Below are positions 51,722-60,076 of a DNA stretch of 64,000 nucleotides, one piece after another. The notes under the pieces were generated by a model. It saw nothing but the letters and a program-made list of their open reading frames with translations, made no database searches and was not told where the DNA came from. The translations under genes and the position numbers were made by a program. Source of the DNA: GCA-2683825 sp965662355 (GTDB lineage: Bacteria; Planctomycetota; UBA1135; GCA-002686595); the NCBI GenBank assembly GCA_965662355.1, contig CBFIHP010000020.1, forward strand, positions 22,870 through 86,869, written 5' to 3'. How positions within the stretch are numbered: the first letter of the stretch is position 1; every line of letters starts with the position of its first letter.

Positions 51722-53779
51722 ATGAGCCACCGCCTCTTGACGCTTTTCCTTTCGCTCTTGCTTCTATCCGCCGCTCTTGTTCCGAACGGAGTAGGCGTGC
51801 TCCAGGAAGGGCTGCAACTGACGGAGCGCATGCACCACCTCGGCAACGACGACACGCCCGAATGGCCCGAGGCGACGGAGAAACCCGAAGGGAAAGCGCT
51901 CCACCTTTCGTTCGAAATTGCGAAGGGCACAGCGTCCCTCGACACGGAGCCGGCGACCCTGGCGCTGAGACAAAGGCACGTGAGCAACAGCTGGGCTGTT
52001 CTGATCAACGGGCAACACGCATTCGAGCTCGAGCGAAACACCGCGCTGGAGGAGATCTACTACGTGATCCCCGCGGGGCTCTTGAAGGAGGGGGCGAACG
52101 CCTTCGAACTGAAGCCGGAGGAGCCCGACGACGACATCACGATCGGTGAGATCCGACTCTGGACCAGGTCGCTACGGGACGTCTTGCAACTTCGGACCGT
52201 GCGAGTCACGGTCAAGGATGCACGCTCGCAAGAAGCCCTGCCTGCTCGGGTTACTTTCGTGCGGCCTGCTGTCATCGGAGAAGGAAGTTTGCCCCGTATC
52301 TTCGCGAAAGAAAACGAGGCCCTCGCGATTCGCAGGGGGGTCGTCTACACCTCCGGTGGCGAGCTGGAAGTCGACTTGCCTCAGGGGGACTACGAGGTCT
52401 TTGCGGCGCGCGGCATGGAGTGGAGCGTCGCTTCGTCGAAGCTGTCGCTGACGAGCGATAGTCAAGTCCATCTCGAGCTCACTCGCGAGGTGAACACCGA
52501 GGGCTTCATCGCCTGCGACACCCACATTCACACCCTGACCCACAGCGGTCACGGCGATTCCACGGTCGAGGAACGCATGGTCACGCTGGCTGGCGAGGGC
52601 GTTGAGCTGGCCGTGGCAACCGATCACAACCACAACACCAACTATCGCCCAACGCAGGAGCGCATGGGCTTGAACCGCTACTTCACACCGACGACCGGCA
52701 ACGAGATCACCACGCCCATCGGACACTTCAACGCTTTTCCTCTCGATCCTGAAGCTGCGGTACCGCTGCACGACTCACGCGACATCGAAGCGATCGTCAA
52801 GGATGCCAGGGACAAGGGCGCGCAGGCCGTGATTCTCAATCACCCGAGGTGGCCGGATCACGAGAGGGGTCCGTACGGTACATGCGGTCTCGATCATCAC
52901 ACGGGCGAGGCGCGCTCCAACCCGATGAGCCACCCGTACGACGCCATCGAATTGATCAACTCGCAAACGGAGGAGAAGGATCCGATGCTCCTCTTCCGCG
53001 ATTGGTTCGCCCTGCGCAACGCGGGCATCGACGTCACGGGAGTCGCCTCCTCCGACTCCCACACGGTGGGCGGAGTCGTGGGACAGGGCCGCACGTATCT
53101 CCGCTCTTCGAGTGATGATCCAGCAAGAATCGACGTATCCGAAGCCGCGGCGAATCTCGTGCAAGGTCGTTCATCGCTCAGCATGGGAATCTTCGTCGAC
53201 GTCCAGCACGCAGGTCGCTCGGTCATGGGCGAGTTGCTCTCCGTCGGCGAACTGACCAGCACGCCACTGAAGGCCCGCATCGCCGCCCCGTCCTGGGTGC
53301 GCCCGCGAACCCTGACGACCTTCGTCAACGGTCATGCGGTGCAGGAGATCTCGCTCATCACCCATCCTGACGAGCCCTACGACGAGACGATCGAACTGAG
53401 CTACCGCGGACACTCGCAGGACGCCTGGGTATGCATCATCGTGACCGGTGATGCGGTCGATGGTCCCTACTGGCCCCAGCTCAATCCCTATACGCTCGGC
53501 GCTTCGAATCCGATCTCGATCGATGCCGACGGCGACCAACTGTGCTCCTCGCCAAAGGCCATGGCCCAGGAACTCCTCGCCAAAGCCGGAACCGCGCCCG
53601 AAGCCGTGGCCCGCCTCCTCCCCCAGATCGATAGCGCCACGGCCATCCATGTTCTCCACCAAACCCGCCAGGCCTTCCTTCTCGAGGCCCACGGCCGGGC
53701 CCTCGAGGTCGGCACCCAGGCCGCCGGCCACCACCCCGAAATCGAGTCCTACCTCGACTCCCTGCGCGAACCCCACTGA
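51722..53779 (+). CDS. CehA/McbA-type PHP-domain metallohydrolase
   Basis: A 685-residue protein with a signal peptide (LLTLFLSLLLLSAALVPNG). A beta-sandwich region (residues about 60-250) precedes a PHP-type catalytic region at about residues 260-480: ACDTHIHTLTHSGHG (metal His), VELAVATDHNHNTNY (DHNH), VILNHPRWP and a late GVASSDSHTVGG. This is the CehA/McbA group of secreted or membrane-linked hydrolases, which includes carbaryl hydrolases; the substrate here is unknown. Metal ligands all appear present. The last 31 bases overlap a small minus-strand frame. Confidence 0.8.
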   Translation: MSHRLLTLFLSLLLLSAALVPNGVGVLQEGLQLTERMHHLGNDDTPEWPEATEKPEGKALHLSFEIAKGTASLDTEPATLALRQRHVSNSWAVLINGQHAFELERNTALEEIYYVIPAGLLKEGANAFELKPEEPDDDITIGEIRLWTRSLRDVLQLRTVRVTVKDARSQEALPARVTFVRPAVIGEGSLPRIFAKENEALAIRRGVVYTSGGELEVDLPQGDYEVFAARGMEWSVASSKLSLTSDSQVHLELTREVNTEGFIACDTHIHTLTHSGHGDSTVEERMVTLAGEGVELAVATDHNHNTNYRPTQERMGLNRYFTPTTGNEITTPIGHFNAFPLDPEAAVPLHDSRDIEAIVKDARDKGAQAVILNHPRWPDHERGPYGTCGLDHHTGEARSNPMSHPYDAIELINSQTEEKDPMLLFRDWFALRNAGIDVTGVASSDSHTVGGVVGQGRTYLRSSSDDPARIDVSEAAANLVQGRSSLSMGIFVDVQHAGRSVMGELLSVGELTSTPLKARIAAPSWVRPRTLTTFVNGHAVQEISLITHPDEPYDETIELSYRGHSQDAWVCIIVTGDAVDGPYWPQLNPYTLGASNPISIDADGDQLCSSPKAMAQELLAKAGTAPEAVARLLPQIDSATAIHVLHQTRQAFLLEAHGRALEVGTQAAGHHPEIESYLDSLREPH

Positions 53780-53997
53780 CCCTCCGCCGTCACGAACTGC
53801 CTGACACTCCTCTCCCTGCTCGACGGTCCCTCGCCCGGATCTTGCCGATCCCGGATTGACGAGCAGGCTCGCGCCCCAGAGAGCAACATCCTGACGCGCC
53901 AGGGCGGGGGGAGTTTTCGGGGAGGGGTCTCAGGAGCAACGTCTCCATCGGAATCGCCGCGAAAGATTGCGAGAAGCCTTTCGAATAGCTCCCGCAT
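53749..53997 (-). CDS. Small Arg-rich protein after PopT (tentative)
   Basis: An 82-residue frame that starts 11 bases after the DUF368 stop on the same strand, with GAGGG 6 bases before the ATG. Its N-terminus (RELFERLLAIFRGDSDG DVAPE) is amphipathic and coding-like; the rest is Arg/Ser-rich and may be spurious. It overlaps the PHP gene's end. No family recognised. Confidence 0.38.
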   Translation of the reverse strand: MRELFERLLAIFRGDSDGDVAPETPPRKLPPPWRVRMLLSGARACSSIRDRQDPGEGPSSRERSVRQFVTAEGQWGSRRESR

Positions 53998-54008
53998 GCC
54001 GCCGGCCC

Positions 54009-55091
54009 TCACCCCTCCCGCGACCCTCCAAGCATGCGCGTCATCAAGAACCCGCCCGCAAACAACAACACCGCCAACCCCATACGCCCCCCACTCGGCG
54101 CATACCTCTCCAGCTGCATCGCCGCCAACTTCAAGTCCGCGCCCGTCATCCCCGCATACCGCTGCGCATACTCCCGCGCGTCTCCCTCGGTAATGGCAAT
54201 GCCGGTCTCCGCTTCCACCTCCGCCAGCGAATTCCCCTCCAGGACCAGCTGTACGCTCTTCAATTGAGCCTTGGGGGACAGATCGGGGTCGACGCTTTCC
54301 TGGAACGGCCAGAGCCCGAGCACGGATCCCAGCAAGAGGCCCAGAAGTGCGGCGTGCGTAGGCCGCTCGAATTTTTCGAGCAACACCTTCAACACGTTGG
54401 ACAGCCCACCGATCCCGAGCGCGACACCGATCCCGATCGGAAGCAGGATGCTGAAGGAAGCGCTGAAGTCCCCCATGAGCTCCGACGGACGGATGCTTCC
54501 TACCACGACGTCGTACAGACCGAAGATCAACAGGATGTACGACCCCGAGATCCCCGGCAGGATCATCGAGGATGCGGCCAGCGCGCCGACCAGGGTCAGC
54601 ACGATGAAGTTCTGCGGCAAGACGGTGCCCGACATCCCCCAGGCGAACGCCGCCATCAGCCCCAGACCGATCCCCCCCGGAACGATCTCCTTCATACCGA
54701 GGGGTTTGATCACCTTCCACAGCTCGGATACGCCCCCTAGGGTCATACCGACGAAGAGCGAGTAGGCGATCCAGCGGTGCTCGGTGACGAGCCATACAGC
54801 GGGGCTCGACAGTCCGAGAATCGCGACCGCGGCGCCGGCCAAGACGAGGGCCAGGAAGCGAAACATGGCCGCATCCCAGCGCAGGCTCGTGGCCTGGGCC
54901 ACGGTGTGGATGAAGCGATCGTAGAGTCCGAGGGCGAGGATCATGGTCCCGCCGCTGACGCCAGGAACGAGGTTGGCGACCCCCATCAGCAACCCACCGA
55001 AAAGCACGCGGACGTTCGCGGGTTCCCTCGGAGAGGACTCCGCTTTCGCTACGGTCTCTTGTTCGGATTGGGTCATGGTCACCTGGTTCAT
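54009..55091 (-). CDS. DUF368/PopT-type undecaprenyl phosphate flippase
   Basis: A 360-residue inner-membrane protein of the DUF368 family, now known to bring undecaprenyl phosphate back across the membrane (PopT). It holds the two repeated motifs VANLVPGVSGGTMILALGLYD and SSMILPGISGSYILLIFGLYD, about 150 residues apart, from an internal duplication. There are about eight to nine hydrophobic segments. The start at 55091 overlaps the stop of the MATE gene (ATGA), so they form an operon and may share a role in envelope lipid or drug handling. The family also contains members of unknown role. Confidence 0.8.
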   Translation of the reverse strand: MNQVTMTQSEQETVAKAESSPREPANVRVLFGGLLMGVANLVPGVSGGTMILALGLYDRFIHTVAQATSLRWDAAMFRFLALVLAGAAVAILGLSSPAVWLVTEHRWIAYSLFVGMTLGGVSELWKVIKPLGMKEIVPGGIGLGLMAAFAWGMSGTVLPQNFIVLTLVGALAASSMILPGISGSYILLIFGLYDVVVGSIRPSELMGDFSASFSILLPIGIGVALGIGGLSNVLKVLLEKFERPTHAALLGLLLGSVLGLWPFQESVDPDLSPKAQLKSVQLVLEGNSLAEVEAETGIAITEGDAREYAQRYAGMTGADLKLAAMQLERYAPSGGRMGLAVLLFAGGFLMTRMLGGSREG

Positions 55092-56461
55092 TCGTGGGGC
55101 TCTTCGAGCACCAATCGACGGAAACCGCGTCGAAGCATGACGCGCAACCTCCAAAGTTGCACGAGAGCGGTGGCTCCCAATCCAGCGACGAGCCCCCACC
55201 AGAGCCCGGGAGCCCCCAGCCCCTGGGAAAAGCCCAGGTACGAGCCCACGACGACCCCCACGGCCCAGAAGCCGGCCATGTGGATGTACATCGGTACGCG
55301 CGTATCGGCCATGCCGCGCAGGCATCCACAGGCGATGACCTGCAGACCGTCGAAGACCTGAAAGAGCCCCGCCAGGGGAATCAGGAGCACAGCCGTTGCG
55401 AGGATGTCCTCTTGATCGGTGATGATGCGCGCCAGGGGGGAAGGCAAACTGAGGAAGAGCACGCCGAAGCACATCATGACGAGCACACCTCCCGCCACCG
55501 AGACCTTGACGGCCCGACGTACGGCTGCGGGTGACTCACGCCCGATCTCAGTTCCAACGCGCACCGCGGCCACCATCGAGAGGCCGAGTGGAACCATGAA
55601 CGAGAACGAGGCCAGGTTCATGGAGACCTGATGCCCCGCCATCTCCGAGGTTCCCATACGACCCATCAGGTACAGCACCGCCTGAAAGGCTCCGATCTCG
55701 ACCAGGAACTGAACCCCGATCGGGAGTCCGACCGCGAACATCGTCGAGAACGCGGCCCAGCGCAGCGTGCGCGGCTCGAGCGGCCAGAGCAGTTGGCGAA
55801 AATCTGCACCGGCGATGAGGGGCAAGGCCAACACCATGGCCCAGCGTGAGATCACGGTCGCCCATGCGCATCCATCGGCTCCCATCGCCGGTAGTCCCAG
55901 GTTGCCGCTGATCATGACCCAATCGAGCGCGATGTTCAGCAGGTTCGTCAGCACAATCACGATCACCAAGGCCGACACGCGATGCATGGCTTGCAGCGAT
56001 TGACGCATGGCGACGAAGAGCAGAAAGGCCGGTACCGACAGTGAAGTGATGTGCGCGTAGCTGGCCGCGATCGGAACGACATCCACTGGCTGACCAAAGG
56101 CCAGCAGAGCGGGTTCGGCCGCCAGTACGAGGAGTCCGCAGGGGACCGACAACACCAGCGAAAGGATCACGCCACGTTGCAGCGCCCGCGACATCGCTCC
56201 ACGGTCGCTGGCACCGAAGGCCTGGCTGACGATCGGGTCGAGCGAGGTCAGGACCCCCATCGCGAAGATGAGAAACAGAAAGACCCACGAGTGACCGAGG
56301 GAAACCCCCGCGTACTCCTCCGTCGACACACGCCCCATGAAGGCGCTGTCGACGAACCCCATCATGAGAAGACCCAGCTGAACGGCGATCAGCGGAACAG
56401 CCAGGAGCACCTGAGCTTTGATCTCCTCGCGCAGCGTGGTCGGCGAGGACGAGACGGACAT
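55088..56461 (-). CDS. MATE-family efflux transporter
   Basis: A 457-residue protein with 12 membrane segments in two bundles. Family blocks are LMMGFVDSAFMGRV (TM1), VSLGHSWVFLFLIFAMGVLTSLDPIVSQAFGASD, VFDGLQVIACGCLRGMADTRVPMYIHM, and GLPIGVQFLVEIGAFQAV. It exports cationic drugs or lipid-linked precursors by Na+ or H+ antiport. The following DUF368 gene overlaps it by four bases. It ends a run that reads away from the waaP-like gene, across a 102-base gap. Confidence 0.85.
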   Translation of the reverse strand: MSVSSSPTTLREEIKAQVLLAVPLIAVQLGLLMMGFVDSAFMGRVSTEEYAGVSLGHSWVFLFLIFAMGVLTSLDPIVSQAFGASDRGAMSRALQRGVILSLVLSVPCGLLVLAAEPALLAFGQPVDVVPIAASYAHITSLSVPAFLLFVAMRQSLQAMHRVSALVIVIVLTNLLNIALDWVMISGNLGLPAMGADGCAWATVISRWAMVLALPLIAGADFRQLLWPLEPRTLRWAAFSTMFAVGLPIGVQFLVEIGAFQAVLYLMGRMGTSEMAGHQVSMNLASFSFMVPLGLSMVAAVRVGTEIGRESPAAVRRAVKVSVAGGVLVMMCFGVLFLSLPSPLARIITDQEDILATAVLLIPLAGLFQVFDGLQVIACGCLRGMADTRVPMYIHMAGFWAVGVVVGSYLGFSQGLGAPGLWWGLVAGLGATALVQLWRLRVMLRRGFRRLVLEEPHE

Positions 56462-56563
56462 GGGGGCACGTTATCGACTCCGAAATGGATACGGAGCGCA
56501 ATTCAGCGAGTTCTCCCGAATCGCTTACCTGCACTTCTCTTGGCTCGTGCGCGAGCGAGCGGC

Positions 56564-57460
56564 CTATCCGAGGCCGAGGCGACTCCAGAGCGCTCGGCGA
56601 TCGCCCGCGCCTCGCACCGCCAGTGCCACGATGCGCCGTGCCTCCCGCGCCGATACCAGATCGCGCGCGCACGCGTCCCCATGCAGGTGCTCGAGCATGG
56701 CCCGCACCTCCTCGGCCCGTAGCGTCTTGCGCAAGCCTCCCCCGCGCAGCCCGACGAGCGCCAGGCCGGGCAGTCGGCGCAGGCCCATGCGGCCCGGTAG
56801 GGTGGGCCCATCGTCATCGCAGGAAGCGCCGAACTCGCCGGTCGGCTCGGGTTTCATGACCAGATCGTCGACGCTCAAGCGCGGCAACAGCACCCCCGCT
56901 CGAATGACATTGGAGAGCAGCAGCCCAAGCGCGTTGGCGGCCCGCCGCCGCCGGCCGGGATCGGTGTCGCTGCGGGCCCAGAGCTCGAACGGCTCGAAGC
57001 CCTGCAGCTCGCGGGTCACGAGAAACGACTCGCGCGAAAAGAGCCCCCGGCCCCTGGCCCCGACCGCCAGGGGACGGGGTACGCCCACACCGTGATCGAG
57101 CAGCCGGCAATAGAGGTTCCACTCCCGCTCTGCGAGACTGGTGCTACGCGGTTGCGTGAAACGGGAACGCAGGAGCTCGCGCAGGGGCGGACGACTCCAG
57201 CGCGCGAGAACAACCCAACCGCTGCCCACCTCGCTCGGACGACCCGACAGGCGGCCGTTCGCGTCGGGGGTCCCGGGCAGCGGATAGCGCAGTGTCGCGC
57301 GACCGTCGCGAGCAGCGAAACGGGCCTCGTATCGGCCCTCCGGGGTGCTTCCGCGACGATCGGGCGCTCCACCGGGGCGGAATAGTTCCTCGGAATCCGC
57401 CACCCCCAGGGATTCCAGGGTGGGAACTCCCGCGGCCAGCTGGATGCGCTCGAGTGACAT
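56564..57460 (-). CDS. WaaP/Kdo-kinase-like protein with degraded catalytic motif
   Basis: A 298-residue protein of the lipopolysaccharide-core kinase superfamily. AEREWNLYCRLLDHGVGVPRPLAVG is the usual substrate-lobe block, followed by SFLVTRELQGFEPFEL. In the place where the family has a catalytic HRDL- or PDL-type motif it reads LLPRLSVDDLVMKPE, so the catalytic Asp may be absent or shifted. An N-terminal part of 90 residues is atypical (low similarity, Arg/Gly-rich). It could be a poor kinase or a pseudo-kinase for lipid A or sugar phosphates. It is divergent from the carboxypeptidase gene. Confidence 0.6.
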   Translation of the reverse strand: MSLERIQLAAGVPTLESLGVADSEELFRPGGAPDRRGSTPEGRYEARFAARDGRATLRYPLPGTPDANGRLSGRPSEVGSGWVVLARWSRPPLRELLRSRFTQPRSTSLAEREWNLYCRLLDHGVGVPRPLAVGARGRGLFSRESFLVTRELQGFEPFELWARSDTDPGRRRRAANALGLLLSNVIRAGVLLPRLSVDDLVMKPEPTGEFGASCDDDGPTLPGRMGLRRLPGLALVGLRGGGLRKTLRAEEVRAMLEHLHGDACARDLVSAREARRIVALAVRGAGDRRALWSRLGLG

Positions 57461-57588
57461 GGCCCTCGATTCTCACCGAGAGAGCGCAACTTCGAAAGCG
57501 GAAAGGAACCCTACGGCGCCAGGTGCTCTCCTTAGAATGCGGGATGTCCCACAGGTCCCAGTCCTCCCCCACCCTCCCGGAAGGCTCC

Positions 57589-60054
57589 ATGTTCACTCTG
57601 GCCACGCTCCTGTTGCCCCTTTGCAGCGTCGTTCCCCAGTCCTCGGTCCGCGCCGCGCAGGACGTCCCCCCTGCACCGCGCCAGGCCCTGATCGAGATCG
57701 ACCTCAACGCCGAGGGACTCACCCGGGCCCAGTTGCAGACCGCCGGCTACGACATCATCTACCAGGAGAACGGAGTGGTTCAGGTCCTGGTGGAAGCCCA
57801 CGAGCAACAGGAACTCCTGCGCAGTCGGGTCAACTACACCTTGCTGCACGAGGATCTCGCCCAGTACTACGTCGAACGCAATCAGAACCAGGCGGTCACG
57901 TCCCCGCCCTCCCAGGGCGCGAACCTGGTGCCTCCGTTCGGCAGTGGCTCCCAGGGAGGTTTCTACGCCTGGTCGCAGATGGTTTCGGTGCTCGATCAGA
58001 TCACCGCGGCGCATCCGACGTTGACCACCGACAAGTTCAGCATCGGCCAGACGGTCGAAGGGCGCGATATCTGGGCCGTCAAGATCTCGGACAACCCGGA
58101 CGTCGATGAAAACGAGCCCGAGGTGCGCTTCGATGCCATGCATCACGCGCGCGAGCCGCAGAGCATGCAGTGCACGCTGTGGACGATGCTGTGCCTGCTC
58201 GAGAACTACGGCACCGATCCCCTGGCGACCTACCTCGTCAACGAACGCGAGATGTGGTTCATCCCGATCGTCAACCCCGACGGTTATGTCTACAACGAGA
58301 CGACGAACCCCAGCGGTGGTGGCCTCTGGCGCAAGAACCGCCGCAACAACGGCGGAGGCGTCTTCGGCGTCGACCTGAACCGCAACTACGCCTTCCAGTG
58401 GGGCTTCGACGACCTCGGTTCCGAGCCCTTCACGAGTTCCGAGACCTATCGCGGCAGTGGCCCGACGAGCGAGCCGGAGATCACCGCCATGGCGAACTTG
58501 ATGGCCTCGCGCAACTTCGCGATGGCACTCTCGTCGCACACCTTCGGCAACTACTGGCTCGAGCCGTGGGGTTACACGCTGGACTTGCCCCCCTCGACCG
58601 GTGACTTCGCCGAGCTCTCGGCGTTCGCCACGGAATACAACAACTACCTCTCTGGCCCGGCAGCCGACGTGCTCTATGCCGCCAACGGCGTGACCTTCGA
58701 CCACGACCACGGCATCCACGGAACCTATTCGTGGACGCCCGAGATCGGCGGATCCTCCGATGGTTTCTGGCCGCTCCAATCGCGGATCGTTCCGCTGGCG
58801 ATCGAGAACGAGGACTCGTTCCTGCGCACGGCCTGGATGGCCGGTGCCGCGGCACATGAGGCGAACACGCAGCTGACCGAACTGGGCGACGGTGACGGAT
58901 TCTTCGAACCGGGTGAGAACATCGAGATCGTCGTCGACGTGAAGAACTCGGGCATCGAGACAGCCGCGAACGTGACCCTTGGGCTCACCTCGATCTCGGG
59001 GGACATCAGCTTGATCGTGGCCAGCTCCAACCTGGGCAACATCGGCTCATTCGCGACCGCGGACAACGGAGCCCAGCCGCTCGTCTTGAACATCCTGCCC
59101 GGCGCGACCTCGGGTTCGCTGGTCGACTACGCCATCACGATCACGTACGAGGGATTCACGCAGTCCGAGGAGCGCACGCTGCTCGTCGGGGAACTGCGCA
59201 CGGTCCTGACGGACGACCTCGAGATCGATCTGGGTTGGGACACCTCCTCGACTGCGACCACCGGTCTTTGGGAACACGGCAATCCGCTGGGCACGACCTC
59301 GAACGGCGAGCCGTCCAATCCCGAGGACGACGTCACTCCCAACCCGGGCGTGAACTGCTGGGCAACGGGCAATGGCTCGACGAGCGCGGGCGGCGACGAC
59401 GTCGACGACGGCGCATCGACCCTGATCAGCCCGGCCTTCGATCTGTCGGGCGTGTCCTCGGCAGTCCTCACCTATCACCGCTGGTACGCGAACCTCAGCG
59501 TGCTCGACGACGTCTTCACGGTCGACATCTCCGACGACGATGGTTCCAACTGGACGAACGTGGAGACGCTCGGCAATGCCAACAGCTGGAACGAAGTGAC
59601 AATCAACGTGTCGGACTTCGTTTCGCTGACCGACGAGGTGCGTTTACGCTTCGTCGCCGAAGACGATCCCAACAACTCCCTGGTCGAGGGTGGCGTGGAC
59701 GAGATCCGCGTGCAGACTTTCGACAGCGGCCTCTTGATCAACCTCTTCGGCCGTCCGCAGCTCAACACCGACCTAGCGCTTCATGTGGCGGGGGTCGATG
59801 GTGACTTCTACGCCGTCTACGGCTCGAACGCAGCGGCGTCCATCGTCGTCCCGGGTCTCGATGGGCTCTTCCAGCTGGACCCCTCGGGACTGTTCTCCTT
59901 GTTCTCCGGATCGATCCCCGCGAGCGGGCTGCGCCGATCCGTGTTCACCGTTCCGAACAACGTCAGCCTGATCGGCAACACGTTCTACGTCCAGGCCTTC
60001 ACGGCGGGCTCGGGTCTGCGGGCCTCGAACCTGGTCGACATCACCTTCGAGTGA
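57589..60054 (+). CDS. Secreted M14 metallocarboxypeptidase with additional beta domains
   Basis: An 821-residue protein. A signal-like N-terminus (FTLATLLLPLCSVVPQSSV) precedes a prodomain, then an M14 carboxypeptidase domain at residues about 130-430. The zinc site is HHAREPQS (HxxE) with the third ligand in SSHTFGN, the substrate Arg in NRNYAFQWG and the general base Glu in TPEIGG; all present. Residues about 435-700 are two beta-sandwich domains (NTQLTELGDGDGFFEPGENI; WEHGNPLGTT), and the last 110 residues are the shared tail (FGRPQLNTDLALHV, VPNNVSLIGNTFYVQAF). GGAAGG lies 6-7 bases before ATG 57589; an earlier ATG at 57544 sits 5 bases after TAGAAT and could give a longer leaderless product. 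Confidence 0.8.
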   Translation: MFTLATLLLPLCSVVPQSSVRAAQDVPPAPRQALIEIDLNAEGLTRAQLQTAGYDIIYQENGVVQVLVEAHEQQELLRSRVNYTLLHEDLAQYYVERNQNQAVTSPPSQGANLVPPFGSGSQGGFYAWSQMVSVLDQITAAHPTLTTDKFSIGQTVEGRDIWAVKISDNPDVDENEPEVRFDAMHHAREPQSMQCTLWTMLCLLENYGTDPLATYLVNEREMWFIPIVNPDGYVYNETTNPSGGGLWRKNRRNNGGGVFGVDLNRNYAFQWGFDDLGSEPFTSSETYRGSGPTSEPEITAMANLMASRNFAMALSSHTFGNYWLEPWGYTLDLPPSTGDFAELSAFATEYNNYLSGPAADVLYAANGVTFDHDHGIHGTYSWTPEIGGSSDGFWPLQSRIVPLAIENEDSFLRTAWMAGAAAHEANTQLTELGDGDGFFEPGENIEIVVDVKNSGIETAANVTLGLTSISGDISLIVASSNLGNIGSFATADNGAQPLVLNILPGATSGSLVDYAITITYEGFTQSEERTLLVGELRTVLTDDLEIDLGWDTSSTATTGLWEHGNPLGTTSNGEPSNPEDDVTPNPGVNCWATGNGSTSAGGDDVDDGASTLISPAFDLSGVSSAVLTYHRWYANLSVLDDVFTVDISDDDGSNWTNVETLGNANSWNEVTINVSDFVSLTDEVRLRFVAEDDPNNSLVEGGVDEIRVQTFDSGLLINLFGRPQLNTDLALHVAGVDGDFYAVYGSNAAASIVVPGLDGLFQLDPSGLFSLFSGSIPASGLRRSVFTVPNNVSLIGNTFYVQAFTAGSGLRASNLVDITFE

Positions 60055-60076
60055 TCCGAGCGGACACCGCTCCGAC

